Shown here: positions 22,075 to 33,480 of the stretch, piece after piece
Numbering within the stretch: the first letter of the stretch is position 1
How the letters are laid out: the number at the start of each line of letters is the position of its first letter
Notes under the pieces: generated by a model
Told to the model about the DNA's origin: nothing
Seen by the model: the letters and a program-made list of their open reading frames with translations, nothing else
Database searches by the model: none
Program-made: the position numbers and the translations under genes
DNA from: Hexactinellida sp. DTS-2022
Taxonomy: Eukaryota > Porifera > Hexactinellida
Length of the DNA: 64,000 nt
Assembly (NCBI GenBank): GCA_028753945.1
Contig: JAPNXP010000003.1
Span: 4,216,001-4,280,000 of the forward strand
Direction: 5' to 3'

Positions 22075-23385
22075 CACTCAATGTTTTGTGCGGAAATTTT
22101 GGTCCCCTTGGAAAATTGGTCTGGGGGACCAAGATTTTCATGGAAATTTGGTCATTCTGTGGGAAATTGGTCCCTCTGAGGTTTATGTTTAATTAGTTAC
22201 TCAACAATTAATTAGAATAAACTTGATGAAAGATTAGATTTGGGAGACTCAAAATCTGACACAATATGTGTACCAGTATACCTAAAATGTGGATTTTACC
22301 CCCAAGATGTCAAGCGAAAGAGAACCATCCGTAAGAAAGCATTACGCTTTGTTTTGAATGACGGGAGCTGTACTACAAACAGAAGAGATATAGGGTAAGG
22401 AGAAACTAGATGTCTTGTATCACAAATAATTATGTATAATATTTTTTATGAAGAAGGAAGTGCTACTACAATCGTCAATGCTGAAGAGAAGCACAATATA
22501 TTAGATGCTTGTACGTGCACGCGACTGCTGGCCACTTGGGAAAGTCGAGAACGATCTATAGAATAAAGGAACGGTTGATGTGGCATGGGATTGTCAAAGA
22601 TGTAACGACTATGGTGGGTATTTCAAATATTTTTTCACTGATATTGAGTTAGGACAAGGCCGAGGAAGGTGCTGAAGTCTAATGCACAAATATCACATGA
22701 TGTTTCTGTATTTGCCGACTACCTGAGGACGGCAGGATGGTCAAATGCGACCAGTGCATGAGTGGTTCCATGATCAGTGCGTCACCATCCCTCTGCACAT
22801 TTGGAGTGATGCTGCGCATCCCAATCGTGCGGCAGTGAATGTTCAATCAATGAATCGACATAGAATAGATGTAGGATCCGGTTGAACTAATTTGGCATTT
22901 TAGACATTTTTACACTAGTTTCTTCTACATGCATTTTAGACTTATGCACCCAATATTATGGTTCGTTCTACATGCATTTTCCTTTCTTATTTAGAACTCG
23001 TTATAAATATTTGATTCATGGGGCCAATATTATGTGGAAATTCATGGGACCAATATTCTGTGGCCTAGGAACAAAATTCCATTGAATATTAGAACTGTCA
23101 ATTTAAAATTGCTGCGGGGGACCAAATTTCCATGGAAAATGGTTCTAGGACTATTTTCCATGGAATTTTGGTCGCGACCAATTTCTTTCGGGGGAAATTT
23201 TCCTGGTACCAATATTCCAAGAATACCAAAAATTTCAGGGTAGGACCATTTTTCCATGGAATATTGGTACCCGGACCAATTTCCCCGAAAAATTGGTCCG
23301 GAGATCCAATATTCCATGGAAAATAGTCCTAGAAGCATTTTTCCATTGCAATTTGGACCCCCGGAGCAATTTTCAAGTGACAGTT
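22075..23385 (+). mobile_element. Ginger-like integrase element remnant, copy 2
   Basis: The duplicate of 14935-16205, with the same arms. The right arm is enlarged into an array of CCATGGAA/TTCCATGG and GGTCC/GGACC words at 23035-23350, ending CAATTTTCAAGTGACA. The integrase finger (GCCACTTGGGAAAGTCGAG) and PHD finger (GGTCAAATGCGACCAGTGC) are both frame-broken. Confidence 0.5.
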
Positions 23386-23574
23386 CTATATGTCTGCTAT
23401 CATACAAAATGAATCAGGACCAAATGTGATTAATTTTTGTATATGATAGCCCAAGAATGTCGTTTTATAAGAGAGAAGCTAAATATTCTCCTAAAATAGT
23501 AGAATTGAATTAAAATACTACTTCAATGTACGTTGTAAGTAACAAAAGCAGAAATATGACAAGCATCCTTACCG

Positions 23575-23790
23575 GGTATACCTAATTTCCGAACGGAACA
23601 GTACCATTCCGGAAATCAAAGTACCTGATTTACGAGTTATTAAAAACTACTATTCGCATGCGAATAAGCTATTATTCGCATGAGAATAAGTTACTAAATA
23701 TTCGCATGAGAATAAGTTACTATTTGCATGCGAATAATAGCTTATTATTCGCATGCGACTAGTAATTTTTAATAAGTTATCTCCAACAGG
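23575..23790. repeat. Palindromic word cluster (TTCCGGAA and ATTCGCATGCGAAT)
   Basis: Several copies of ATTCGCATGCGAAT and variants, next to CCGGAAATCAAAGTACC. The same two words recur together at 26885-27140 and 27295-27345. Confidence 0.75.
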
Positions 23791-23835
23791 ACCTTACTCT
23801 CCTCAAATAATAATTCATTATTAATGCGATAGACC

Positions 23836-23978
23836 CAGAGACGGCGCCAGGATTTCAGGTAGGGGAGCTCTGGGGGGCCAGGGAGGATTTTAGGGGGGCC
23901 ACACTGTACAACATTGTTATTCTAGGGGGGGCCCAGCCTAAAAAAGGGGGGTCATGGCCCCCCCTGGCGCCGCCACTG
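23836..23978. mobile_element. hAT-type MITE
   Basis: 143 bp. Ends CAGAGACGGCGCCAGG and CCTGGCGCCGCCACTG; 8-base duplication GATAGACC (23828-23835 and 23979-23986). The interior is GGGGGGCC-rich. Confidence 0.93.
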
Positions 23979-24097
23979 GATAGACCTGTGGCTAAATATG
24001 TTTAATTCAATTAATTCAGTTGTATAGAAGCGAATATAGGTGTAATAAATATACAAGCTTCGTCAGAGAATTGTCTTTTAGATAATTTTTGTGGTAT

Positions 24098-24350
24098 TGT
24101 CACGGAAATTTTGGTCCCCTTGGAAAATTGGTCCGGGGGACCAAAATTTTCATTGAAATTTGGTCGCTATGAGGTTTGTGTTTATTTATTTACCGTATTT
24201 ATAGAATAGTAGCTTAGGCGATTTTTCGCCATATTGGGACCAAATGTTTTATGAATAAGCCTGTCACTGGAAAATTGGAGCTCCGAAAAATTGATCCGGG
24301 ACCAAAATTTCATGGAAAACTGGTCCCCGGGAGGCCGGAACTGGCAATTG
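24098..24350. repeat. GGTCC/GGACC element fragment
   Basis: Begins TGTCACGGAAATTTTGGTCC and repeats GGAAAATTGGTCC words as in the Ginger-like arms near both CBR1-like genes. It has no coding content. Confidence 0.65.
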
Positions 24351-24359
24351 TTTGGTAGT

Positions 24360-25485
24360 ACCCATCGCAATCCTATCTAAGACAACTATTGAAGGCCGAT
24401 CTTTACAAATAGGACAAGTAAAACTTAATTCACGAACAAACGTTTGTTCGCGAGGGTCGAAAATTCAACACGAAGAGTTTATAGAAAATATTTCTTACGT
24501 ATAAACTATATTTTCCTCAAAGCTCTATTTCCCACCGGTTAAGAAGACTGGTATATACATTTAATACCTTAAGAAGCTATTAAGAGGATTTCTTGAAACA
24601 GTCATTAGTTCACTATACTCAAATAGGAGACCATAGTGAACCAAATATTTATTATTCATATTCATCAGGAGACTACTGTGGCCTTTGATAATCAATTCTA
24701 CATTGACAGCAACCGTTGCAAGTTGAACTGTATACTACAAGATTAGATTCATTAACAGTATAAAATGAACACTGTAATTTAATAATATATGCAAATAACT
24801 ATACCACTGTGTAGCTTGTACTCCCGAACTTCGTTTTCTAGATACACAATTATCCCTGTTTGTTCTAATTTCACTGTTTGTTCTAAGGACACCTTTGGAG
24901 AAGATCTTCGGGGTATAAATTGTTAGGAAGATATAAACCGGATAATATTTGTTCTTTATAAATCTTTAAAGAGATGGTGGCAGAGTAAACGGGATCAGAG
25001 TACTCGAAATAGATTTTGATTCAGTTTTCGGATTAAAGTTATTTCTTACCGGGGGAGAAATATGTTCATGGAGGCTATTTATTATTGATTTAACTTTGCA
25101 AACTTTCTCACAAGTTTCACAGTACCATTTATTCTCTGGAAGCAGTAGACATGACTTCCTGTGCCAATATTGTCAATCAATATTATATGAGCAGTGTCTA
25201 CCATATAGCATGCTATAGTTTTTGTGAAATAAGCATCTATAGTTTCTAATGTTATCAGACATTTACACTGTTCATAGGCTATGCCGTGAATCAATCAGGT
25301 GATTGACATGTTTTGCAAAAAAATTCTCTAAATCCAGTATTATGAATCTTTTGGACAGTAAAAGTTTCCCTATTTGGACAATCCAAAAGTAAAATATACA
25401 TAGTAAATGGTTTATTAATGTTAAATTTTATCTGAAACTAACCTTGATTCCATTTATAATCTTCAAAGATGACCGCGTTTGATTG
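24360..25485. other. No supported gene
   Basis: AT-rich. A 70-codon minus-strand frame at 25082-25294 has no recognisable domain and no splice or family support, so it is not called. Confidence 0.4.
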
Positions 25486-25493
25486 AGATAGAT

Positions 25494-26302
25494 CATGGCC
25501 TACTATATTATACGGCTAGATAAGTCAAGTATTTGCCATTTTATTTCCAGGCCAGTGTTTACTTTCTAATTGCTCGTAAAATAAATCACCTATTGTCATG
25601 GAATAAACTAAACTTAGGTTTTCAAATACGCTGGAAACATCTAAAATACTTTTGTGAATGATTTCTCATCAGATTTAACCACAATGACGTAATCAAATAT
25701 ACATACCCATATATGGTAATTAATACTAATTATGAAGTAGAGATTGAAGTAGAGATTGAAGTAGAGATTTTGTGAATATTAGCTAAATAAGTCCCAAGAA
25801 CGGTCATTAAACTGACTGGGCAACATGTACGTCGTCAAACAGCACTTTTAAGACTTAGATTAAAATCTAATTATACATTTCAAAAAAATACAAAACATAT
25901 GGTTTGATAACAATAGCATAATTATTTACTTACATTGACGTTGAAAAGAATTTGAGTGAAAGGAATGAGATAATTTGTTAATGTAGTTAGTTTTTTTACA
26001 AGAAAAATGCATTAGGATAAAAACGGCAAAGTTAGATTCCCAAATTATCTAAAAAATTAACATTTATTTAACATGATTGCCATATATGGGTATGTATATT
26101 TGATTACGTCAAAGTGGTTAAATACGATGAGAAATCATTCTCAAAAGTATTTTAGATGTTTCCGGCATATTTGAAAACCTAAGTTTAGTTTATTCCATGA
26201 CAATAGGTGATTTATTTTACGAGCAATTAGAAAGTAAACACTGGCCTGGAAATAAAATGGCAAATACTTGACTTATCTAGCCGTATAATATAGTAGGCCA
26301 TG
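25494..26302. mobile_element. P-related MITE, family A, second copy
   Basis: 809 bp. Ends CATGGCCTACTATATTATAC and complement; 7-base duplication GATAGAT (25487-25493 and 26303-26309). Near identity to 7932-8727 indicates recent spread. It carries a small local triplication of GTAGAGATTGAA. Confidence 0.92.
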
Positions 26303-26468
26303 GATAGATATAAAAATAAGGAATCCTTTAAGAGGAGGTTTTTATATTGATCAAAGATTGATATTTCAACGCTAGCTAAACCATGTTCATCTTGGCAGTA
26401 ATCTTCAAAGGTCGTCTAATAATTATATTCTTACTAATTCTGTAGAAATGTCAGTTGAAGTCGGATAG

Positions 26469-26646
26469 TACAGTGGATGCCGGTTATAAGCACATCGTCG
26501 GGTACTGCACTTAATGTGCTTATAACCGACATGTTCTTATAACCGACATAAATTATACAGGGTATATGGCAACCGTTTTCCAACATAGTGTGCTTATATC
26601 CGATATGTTCTTAAAACCGGTGTGCTTATATCCGACATCTACTGTA
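26469..26646. mobile_element. pogo/Tc1-type MITE
   Basis: Ends TACAGTGGATGCCGGTTATA and ATATCCGACATCTACTGTA, consistent with a TA target duplication. The interior repeats the word TTATAACCGACAT. Confidence 0.85.
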
Positions 26647-26884
26647 TAACGAATTTAATTTGGTCAAAGATTTTTTGGCCTTGCGAAGAATTTGGAGTTG
26701 GTAAATGTGATAGCTGCATCGAACCAACCTCAATTGATTGTAATTGGGAAATGTTTTCCTCTTCAACGAGTTTACGTTTCTTATGGGTTGATGTACTGTT
26801 GAGAATTGTTGAGACATTTCTTGAAAGATATTTACGAAACTAATATTGCAAGATTATAATTTAATAAGGAAATAAATAGCAACG

Positions 26885-27345
26885 CTAATTAGCATGCGAA
26901 TAGTTGTTTATTCGCATGCGAATACGTAGTAACTTATTAGCATGCGAATAGTAGTTTTTAATTAATATATGGAATTACGGAATTGGGCGGAACGGTTCTG
27001 GAAAGATGAATACCTATTTCTAGAATATAATTATTCCGGAAATTTAAATACCTAGTATCCGGAATTTACTTTTCCGGAAATCAAAATAACTAATTTCATG
27101 AACAAAACTATTCCGGAATTTTAAGGAGATACAATGGTACATTTATACAAATATAACTAAATACCATATTTCCTCTATTAGCATTTCCAAATATACTCGG
27201 ACATGCTAGGTTTCCGATTCTGAAAGAAAAATTGGAAATTTGTCATTATTTTGACCTTTTTGACGTCGGGGGATTGTGCAAATAAACGCCTAATATCCGG
27301 AATATATTATAATTATTCCGGAAATTTTGATCCCTATTTCCAGAA
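26885..27345. repeat. Palindromic word cluster, second copy
   Basis: ATTCGCATGCGAAT-type words at 26890-26955, then TTCCGGAAAT/ATTCCGGAA words at 26990-27130 and again at 27295-27345. Related to 23575-23790. Confidence 0.7.
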
Positions 27346-27798
27346 CAAAGATTTTATAGTTCAGCGATTCCCAGCCTATTTCAACCCCTATATAGCTAAT
27401 CCAAACATTCCGTAGACCCCTCCAATCTAGGAATTATCCAGGAGGGCGAGACGCTCCTTTTGGAGGATGATTTTGGGAAAAATGAATTTAGGAGCGTGAA
27501 AATTTGGAATATTCTCCTATACCGTAACATTAATTTGTCATTTAGGCGTATGAAAATGGATCAGACCAGGATTAGGAGCGTAATTACAAATGGCTGTATA
27601 ATACACTGCCTCCAATTGACCGTAATACAAATTTTGAAATCTTGTGGACCCATACTGCCGTCCGTGGATCCCTACTACTCCCTAAAACTTGGGAATAACT
27701 GCCATAGTGATCTTTCAGCTAACCCTTGATCGAAAGATATGTGTAGTTACATGGATACCCTACAGACAGCCCCAGACAACAAAAGTAGTGATTTCGAC

Positions 27799-28465
27799 CA
27801 GGGGCGTAGGGCCCCAAGCCAATGTTGGGGCTCCACAACTTAAGCTCCGACTAGTTTATATTAATCCAACCTAAATTCTATTGGCGTCGTAAATACGAGG
27901 GATGGACCTTCGGCCCGCCCGGACAATGAAATATAAGGCCGTCCCCATTGGCGACATAAATGAAGGTTGGCTCTTCGGGCCTCCAGGAAAATAAAATCCT
28001 GTAGAGGTAAGTTTATTATCATTAAAAATTGCCGACTGTACAGGAATTTAGCTCTTTTTGCTGTTCTATACAGGCGTGCAGGAATTTAGTACATTTGTAT
28101 AGGGTTTTTATTTTGGACAAAATTATTGATTGTGAGTCATTTGCAAAGAGATTGGGACGCCCGTATATTTCCGGGTCCCCGGGTGGTTTACGACGCCTAT
28201 GAACCTAACTAATGATTACTAAATAACCTAATCATTAATAAAAAATGACAGAAAATATCTATCAAACAAAAATAAAAATTACCACAAATTTAGACTATTT
28301 ATCAAAAAGATCAAATTGATCATTCTAACTTTTCCCACCCTTTCTAACTTTCCCCCTTAACTTAACTATTATTTTCCTTCCTTCTTTCCTACTCTATTTC
28401 CTCCGACGAGATCCAGTGGAGCACCGACTGGGGGCTCCATGGAGCCCCCGTCAAATACGCCCCTG
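27799..28465. mobile_element. hAT-type MITE
   Basis: 667 bp. Ends CAGGGGCGTAGGGCCCC and AAATACGCCCCTG; 8-base duplication ATTTCGAC (27791-27798 and 28466-28473). Non-coding. Confidence 0.92.
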
Positions 28466-28784
28466 ATTTCGACCTAGCCTTCCCGTCTTAAATTTCATGG
28501 ATGCTATCCAGGAAATGAAAGGTTCACGAACGAATGGATAGCGTATTACATATAATACGTATTATACGCAATACGCGTATTAATCAACTTATGACAGTCT
28601 AAATCCCTAGTTTATATTCTAATTATTGCGAATTAACACTAAACATAAACATGAAATTTATTATTGTTCCGTATTTCAAAACAATGAATGATTGTGAGTC
28701 ATTGACAGTGAGTAACGATAGTTATAAATGTACAATCAATTAGTTCTCAATTAATAAGTTCATATATGTAGTTTGGCGGTGCCC

Positions 28785-29738
28785 CTATGACACCTCTTTC
28801 TTGAGTAGATCAGGATAGAAGTAGCGCACGGGCGAGAATGAGAGGAGCACCATGTGTCTCTTATAAGCCTGCGAAGCGCGAAACTTGGTATCTGTCCCGT
28901 GTAAATGGTCCAACACTCCCATTGAGCCATAATTCTCATTGAAATTGACATGGTGGTAGTCATGAGCTTCTGCGGAAGGCATCAGTGGGAGATGGTATCC
29001 GCTGTGCGTGTTAAGACTGTTGAACATAGCCAGAGACATCCAGACCCAGAGGACGGCCGCGTGAGAGCCTAGCACGATGGGACCGGCTAGCAGAGGCACT
29101 ATATTGACAAACACCTGCTCCACTGGGGAGCAGTAAATACTGGTGAATGCAATAGGAGTAGTGAATTCGTGGTGCCTTTTGTGTATGAGTTTGTATAGTG
29201 TTGGGGTGTGTATAAGACGATGGATGTAGTAAAAGGTTAGCTCGTGTATCAACATGAACCCACAGCTCTCAGCTACGACCCGGAGTAGCGAGGGAAGCTC
29301 CAGACCCGTGTCCATCCCTCTAAACTTATACAGTGGGTAGAAGGCGACAAATGTCAACACCCCTATAACACTGTTGAGTAAGATTACAGGTAGTATCTTC
29401 TTGTATTCCTGTAGGGTAGGAGGAGGCTTGTTCGGTTGGATGCGATATTGCATGAATAGTGGTACTCTATACAAGTCAATCAGCATAAACACAGAACCAA
29501 TACACCAGAAGGTTAGTGCAAGAAAAAAGTAAGTCCCCACAGACAGTATAAGGAAGTCATTCCCCATACAAGCCCAGTGTGACAACTTCCACAGGTTACT
29601 CCAGAAGTCGTGTGAGGCACCCCACACCTGTTCTATCGCATTCGTAATGGAGTTGCGGATGGCGACGAGAGTGATCAGTAGCGTCCCAGTAATGAAAATT
29701 GCTTTCTTAAAGCTTGTGTAGACTGGACCAAATTGCAT
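28785..29738 (-). CDS. FAXDC2: Fatty acid hydroxylase domain-containing protein 2-like membrane di-iron enzyme
   Basis: 317 residues from the first ATG (29738, [10 protein letters not shown]). The frame stays open upstream to about 29810 without another ATG, so an upstream exon is possible. It is an integral membrane hydroxylase of the sterol desaturase superfamily. The histidine boxes that bind two irons are all present: HELTFYYIH (165-173), HKRHH (186-190), HSGYH (245-249) and HDYHH (259-263). Hydrophobic segments lie at about 13-28, 62-85, 115-135 and 205-238. [22 protein letters not shown] and [20 protein letters not shown] are characteristic of the FAXDC2 branch rather than C4-methylsterol oxidase or cholesterol 25-hydroxylase. 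The expected place is the ER, acting on sterol or lipid; the substrate is not shown by sequence. All key residues are intact. A pogo-type MITE lies just upstream at 29850. Confidence 0.92.
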   Translation of the reverse strand: MQFGPVYTSFKKAIFITGTLLITLVAIRNSITNAIEQVWGASHDFWSNLWKLSHWACMGNDFLILSVGTYFFLALTFWCIGSVFMLIDLYRVPLFMQYRIQPNKPPPTLQEYKKILPVILLNSVIGVLTFVAFYPLYKFRGMDTGLELPSLLRVVAESCGFMLIHELTFYYIHRLIHTPTLYKLIHKRHHEFTTPIAFTSIYCSPVEQVFVNIVPLLAGPIVLGSHAAVLWVWMSLAMFNSLNTHSGYHLPLMPSAEAHDYHHVNFNENYGSMGVLDHLHGTDTKFRASQAYKRHMVLLSFSPVRYFYPDLLKKEVS

Positions 29739-29849
29739 GTTTCTCTGTATATGAACAGCTAATTGGTTAGTGATATTGGATAAAGTAGCATACACAAAGG
29801 GTGTTATGAAAAGTTGTAACAGATGGTCTTATTATTACTTCTTATATAC

Positions 29850-30026
29850 TACAGTAAAACCTTTAGAAAGTGAACACCCTGGGGACCAGTCAAAACGTTC
29901 ACTTTTGAGAGGTGTTCAATTTTCATGATTTATCACAATGTGTGTCTAAAGCAATGGGGAAAGAATTTGGGAACGAGAAAAAGTGTTCATAATTTGGAGG
30001 TGTTCACTTTTGGAGGTTTTACTGTA
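29850..30026. mobile_element. pogo/Tc1-type MITE upstream of the FAXDC2-like gene
   Basis: Ends TACAGTAAAACCTTTAGAAA and GGAGGTTTTACTGTA with TA boundaries. The interior repeats GTTCACTTTTGAGAGGTGTTC-like words. It starts about 110 bases upstream of the called start codon, so it may lie in the 5' leader or promoter. Confidence 0.87.
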
Positions 30027-30194
30027 TTACTAAATCAAACTGACCTTCATTGGACCCCTTAATTTCATATATTACAATATAAATATCGTTACCAGTTGAA
30101 TTCGATGAGGAATCTGATCATACTTGTGAGAATAAAGTATTGACAATGTATAAGGTCATATATTAGTTGCAGTGATACACTGGATACAGTTTTA

Positions 30195-30720
30195 ATAGAT
30201 ACGAGCCCTTCGGTCTCGGTCGCTTTGCGACAGATCGGTGCTACGTACCTCAAGTTAACGGCCGCTGTGCGGCCTTACTCCTCACCTTTTCTACCATGAA
30301 AATGGTAGAAAGGGACGTTATGATTTTGATTTTCATTAATTTGTTTACCTATTTGTGTAAACCACAACAACAACAAATAGTCATATTAGAATTTTATAAA
30401 TGCGAAATTCGTGTTCAGCACACTTGTTTACTTATAATACCCATTGAAAGCTAACTTCTAGGTTGATTTTGAATTTCATTAATTTGTTTACCTATTTTGT
30501 GTAAACAACAACAACAACAAATATTAATATGAGAAATTTATAAACGCGAAATTCGTCTTCAGCATACTTGTTTACCGATTATAACATTTGTTTACCTTAA
30601 TAACATTTGTTACCAATTATAACATTTGACAGTTAGTTTATATCTCATATATTAATGCGGTTTCTATCCCCCCGTCACTTTAATACAATCCGGATAAACA
30701 CACAAACAAACACACAAACA
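30195..30720 (+). repeat. Dispersed repeat with a triple-hairpin head
   Basis: At 30205-30285 there are three successive hairpins with short loops: GTCGC-TTT-GCGAC, GGTGC-TAC-GTACC and GGCCGC-TGT-GCGGCC. Two direct copies follow of a ~165 bp AT-rich block containing TTTACCTATTTGTGTAAAC and ACAACAACAACAAATA, then GGTTTCTATCCCCCCGTCAC. A reverse-strand copy occupies 47745-48135, and a tail-only piece lies near 56215-56300. No frame is conserved. Confidence 0.8.
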
Positions 30721-30729
30721 ACAATCGAG

Positions 30730-31640
30730 ATTTAATAATATAGATAGTGATAGATTGGATATAGTGATAATTTGGAGAAAAATCCCATGTCCTCACCATT
30801 ATCACTATATCCATTATGTACTGTACCACTTTTACTTCAAATTCAATTAGCCATTGGCAACGGGGGAGAATTTACTTAATGGTACACTACTTAGATGTAG
30901 TGTCCGGGGCGGATACTCTACTTCGAAGGAATTTGCCCCCCGCACTATACTTTTGGGGACAGGTAACTTCGTGACCGTTAATGATATTTCACTTATAGTT
31001 GGTGATTCTTATTATTAATATTATGCAATCATCACTGTTCATTGAACAAACATAAATACATATCCATAAATAGAGAAATAAATACAAAAATGTCTAGCTA
31101 TTGTGGGGAATTATACCCCTAGGCTCTATCCTGTCTGGTTCAGTGCTTGTGCATTGATGTAAATAAATAAACGACTATGGCGAGAATATATATTAGATAC
31201 TATATATTATTTCGAAGAGTTGTTGAATGAACAATAGTGTAGATAGAGTTTGAATAATCTGTAAGCTAAGCGAGATCAAGGGGCTCGAATTAAGAGAATA
31301 TCATTTAAAAGTTTTCTTTTCCAGTAACGTTTCGAGATAATACAGATATTTTAGGTTTTGAGCGATTACTTGATTCTTTGTGAAACAAATTTGAGTATAA
31401 TATGTACAATACTTTGCCAATACCTGTAACAGATGAATATCGACGAGTTTTTGTCTTTAGTTAAAAGAATTATCAAACTTGTTAAAGTTAAAGCTACTGA
31501 TAATATGCATCTGAATAATTTGCTTGGAATCCTAGAATGGATTGTCAAAACATAACCGAAGAAATAATTTCCTAACAACTTTGAAAAAATGGTCATACTC
31601 AGGACATAGTATATCAAAACTTAATGCATGTTATATCCGA
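30730..31640. other. No gene recognised
   Basis: AT-rich. It may hold decayed upstream parts of the NACHT remnant (MNIDEFLSLVKRIIKLVK reads near 31430-31490), but no domain can be named. Confidence 0.35.
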
Positions 31641-31699
31641 CTTGGTAGCAGTGGCTGTGTACGTGTCACATCTTCAGAAGATGGTAAGTATAAAGAGGA

Positions 31700-33480
31700 G
31701 AAAGAGTTTCCATTATAACGTTAATCAGAGTGGGACATAAACTGAAAGATTTTCCAAAGAGCCAACGCAAACTAGCGAAACAGATGTTAGGATACAGTCT
31801 ATCAAATGTATTTATAGAACTCACAATACTGAAACAGAAACCAACAGAAAGAAACATGAAGCTGCTAGAGATAGCTTAGCTGATGAAAATAGTTAATATA
31901 GTACAACTAACTCCTATTATTTAATGTTAAGAGGAATTAATTAATTAAACGCATACAAATAAAACGAAGCAGAAATATGGTGTCTAATAGGCAACCCAGG
32001 GTGTAGTAAAACATTCCTCGCAAAGAGAACAGCTCTGAGGTTCAGTAGCAAGGAAATAATAAATATTCAATATTCAATTTTCATCCCATATCGCTGATGG
32101 AGGCCACACGCATGAAGATAATAAGAAAGTGGAATATGGCTTAATTCAAAAGTGGCTGTGTCTAGAATTGCCTATTGGATCCAATTAGTCTAAATATCTA
32201 GCAAAACTCCTGAACCAAACAGTTTGTCCTGTTAATAACAGACGGGGTAGACGAATTCACAAAAAAAGTCCCATTTAAGAGCTTTCTGTTGTTGTTATTA
32301 ACGCGCGATTCTTTTACTAAATCAACAATAATACTCACGAGTCGACCCAGGGCTTGGACAGTCATCTCTTCATCCCACGAACAAAAGATAGAACAATTCT
32401 ATCAGGTCTCGCATCTCACCAGAGAACAGAAATCTTTACTTCAAAAAAAGAAAACAAATAACAAATGAATTCAAATTAAAGCCGTGGGACATAACAAGTT
32501 GAAACAGCTATCCTTGATCCCAGTTAACGCGTCACTATTTGCGGCTCTCTTGAAAGAAGATTATACCTCCGTCGAATTACTACTAAATTATATGAGTCGA
32601 ATTGATTTTCTAATCAGAAGAGAACTGTTGTATGGTACGGTTTACTTATCTCTATTACTATAACCATTATTAACCATGGATACTTTCTATCCATGACGGT
32701 TTACTTACCGTCTTTGCAATGGCTTCACACTTTATACTTCCTATTACACATCTACACTTATAAGGATTCACATCTCGAATTCTAATTCTACTTTCATATG
32801 ACATTGCATCAACATTGCATTTTAATTAATAATTTCCATATTAGCATTAGATATTTGGGCCGTAATGACATTTTCCAATTAGAATTTGAGATGTGAATCC
32901 TCATAAGTGCTGGATATGTAATAGAAGCTTAAAGTGTGAAGCCATAGCAAAGACGGTAAATAAACCGTCATGGATAGAAAGTATCCATGGTTAATAATGG
33001 TCATAGTAATAGAGATAAGTAAACCGTCATACAAAAGAACTTTACAGAATGGGTCTACAAGAATTCTCTCGAGTCTCACGAATCAAACTTTGTTGATGTC
33101 ATACCAGATTGCTTGTATAGGTTAGGATTCATAGCATTTCTCGCTGTTGTAAATAGAGACTTCAGAAGAGAATGTTCCACTGATGATGGGACAAGAAGAA
33201 TACACATGTCAGTGCTTTGGTATAGCACACGAGCACTATCGAAAGTAATCCATCGGCCTTGTGAAGAAAGTATGGACATTAGCTCACCTGATCAGGATTC
33301 GTATCTGCTCTCTCCTTAGAGCACACTACCTGGTGCTGAGCAGTGGTACAGTGGTTCATATATTTCTGACATCAAGACTAACTTCTCCTTATTCAGAATG
33401 GTACTCAGGCTCCTCTGTGGACTGCCTGTGTGATAAGGCAGCTGCTCTCCTTTATATCTTTTACAAATACTAACTCCTCA
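31700..33480 (+). pseudogene. NACHT/NLR-like gene remnant 1
   Basis: Pieces in shifting frames, in gene order. HKLKDFPKSQRKLAKQMLGY lies near 31735-31800. A Walker A loop, LIGNPGCSKTFLAKRTALRF, lies near 31985-32045 (SKT in place of GKT). A Walker B, LLITDGVDEF, lies near 32230-32260. The NACHT sensor TIILTSRPRAW lies near 32325-32360. SLIPVNASLFAALL then follows, and a helical tail, LYRLGFIAFLAVVNRDFRRE near 33110-33170 and FRMVLRLLCG near 33395-33425. NACHT proteins are oligomerising NTPases, used in animals mainly as innate immune sensors. The order matches remnant 2 at 37975-39010. Stops, frameshifts and an inserted palindrome (32627-33033) show it is dead. No death-fold or LRR domain could be recognised. 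Confidence 0.75.
32627..33033. mobile_element. Inverted-repeat MITE inside NACHT remnant 1
   Basis: Arms of about 170 bp: TTGTATGGTACGGTTTACTT and complement, ending CCGTCATACAA, flanked by AGAACT on both sides. When it is set aside, the flanking NACHT readings join. Its superfamily is unclear because the duplication is imperfect. Confidence 0.75.

Larger units (their letters stand above)
17845..23520. repeat. Segmental duplication, copy 2 (opened by nested elements)
   Basis: The left edge (TTTTTCTTTGATCTGACAAA) is at 17845. Homology to copy 1 breaks at about 17900 and resumes at about 20903 (TATTACGAAAATAACTATTA). It contains CBR1-like gene 2 and the second integrase/PHD remnant. The gap of about 3 kb holds palindromes, a hAT MITE and element C with its own nested insertions. 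Confidence 0.83.
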
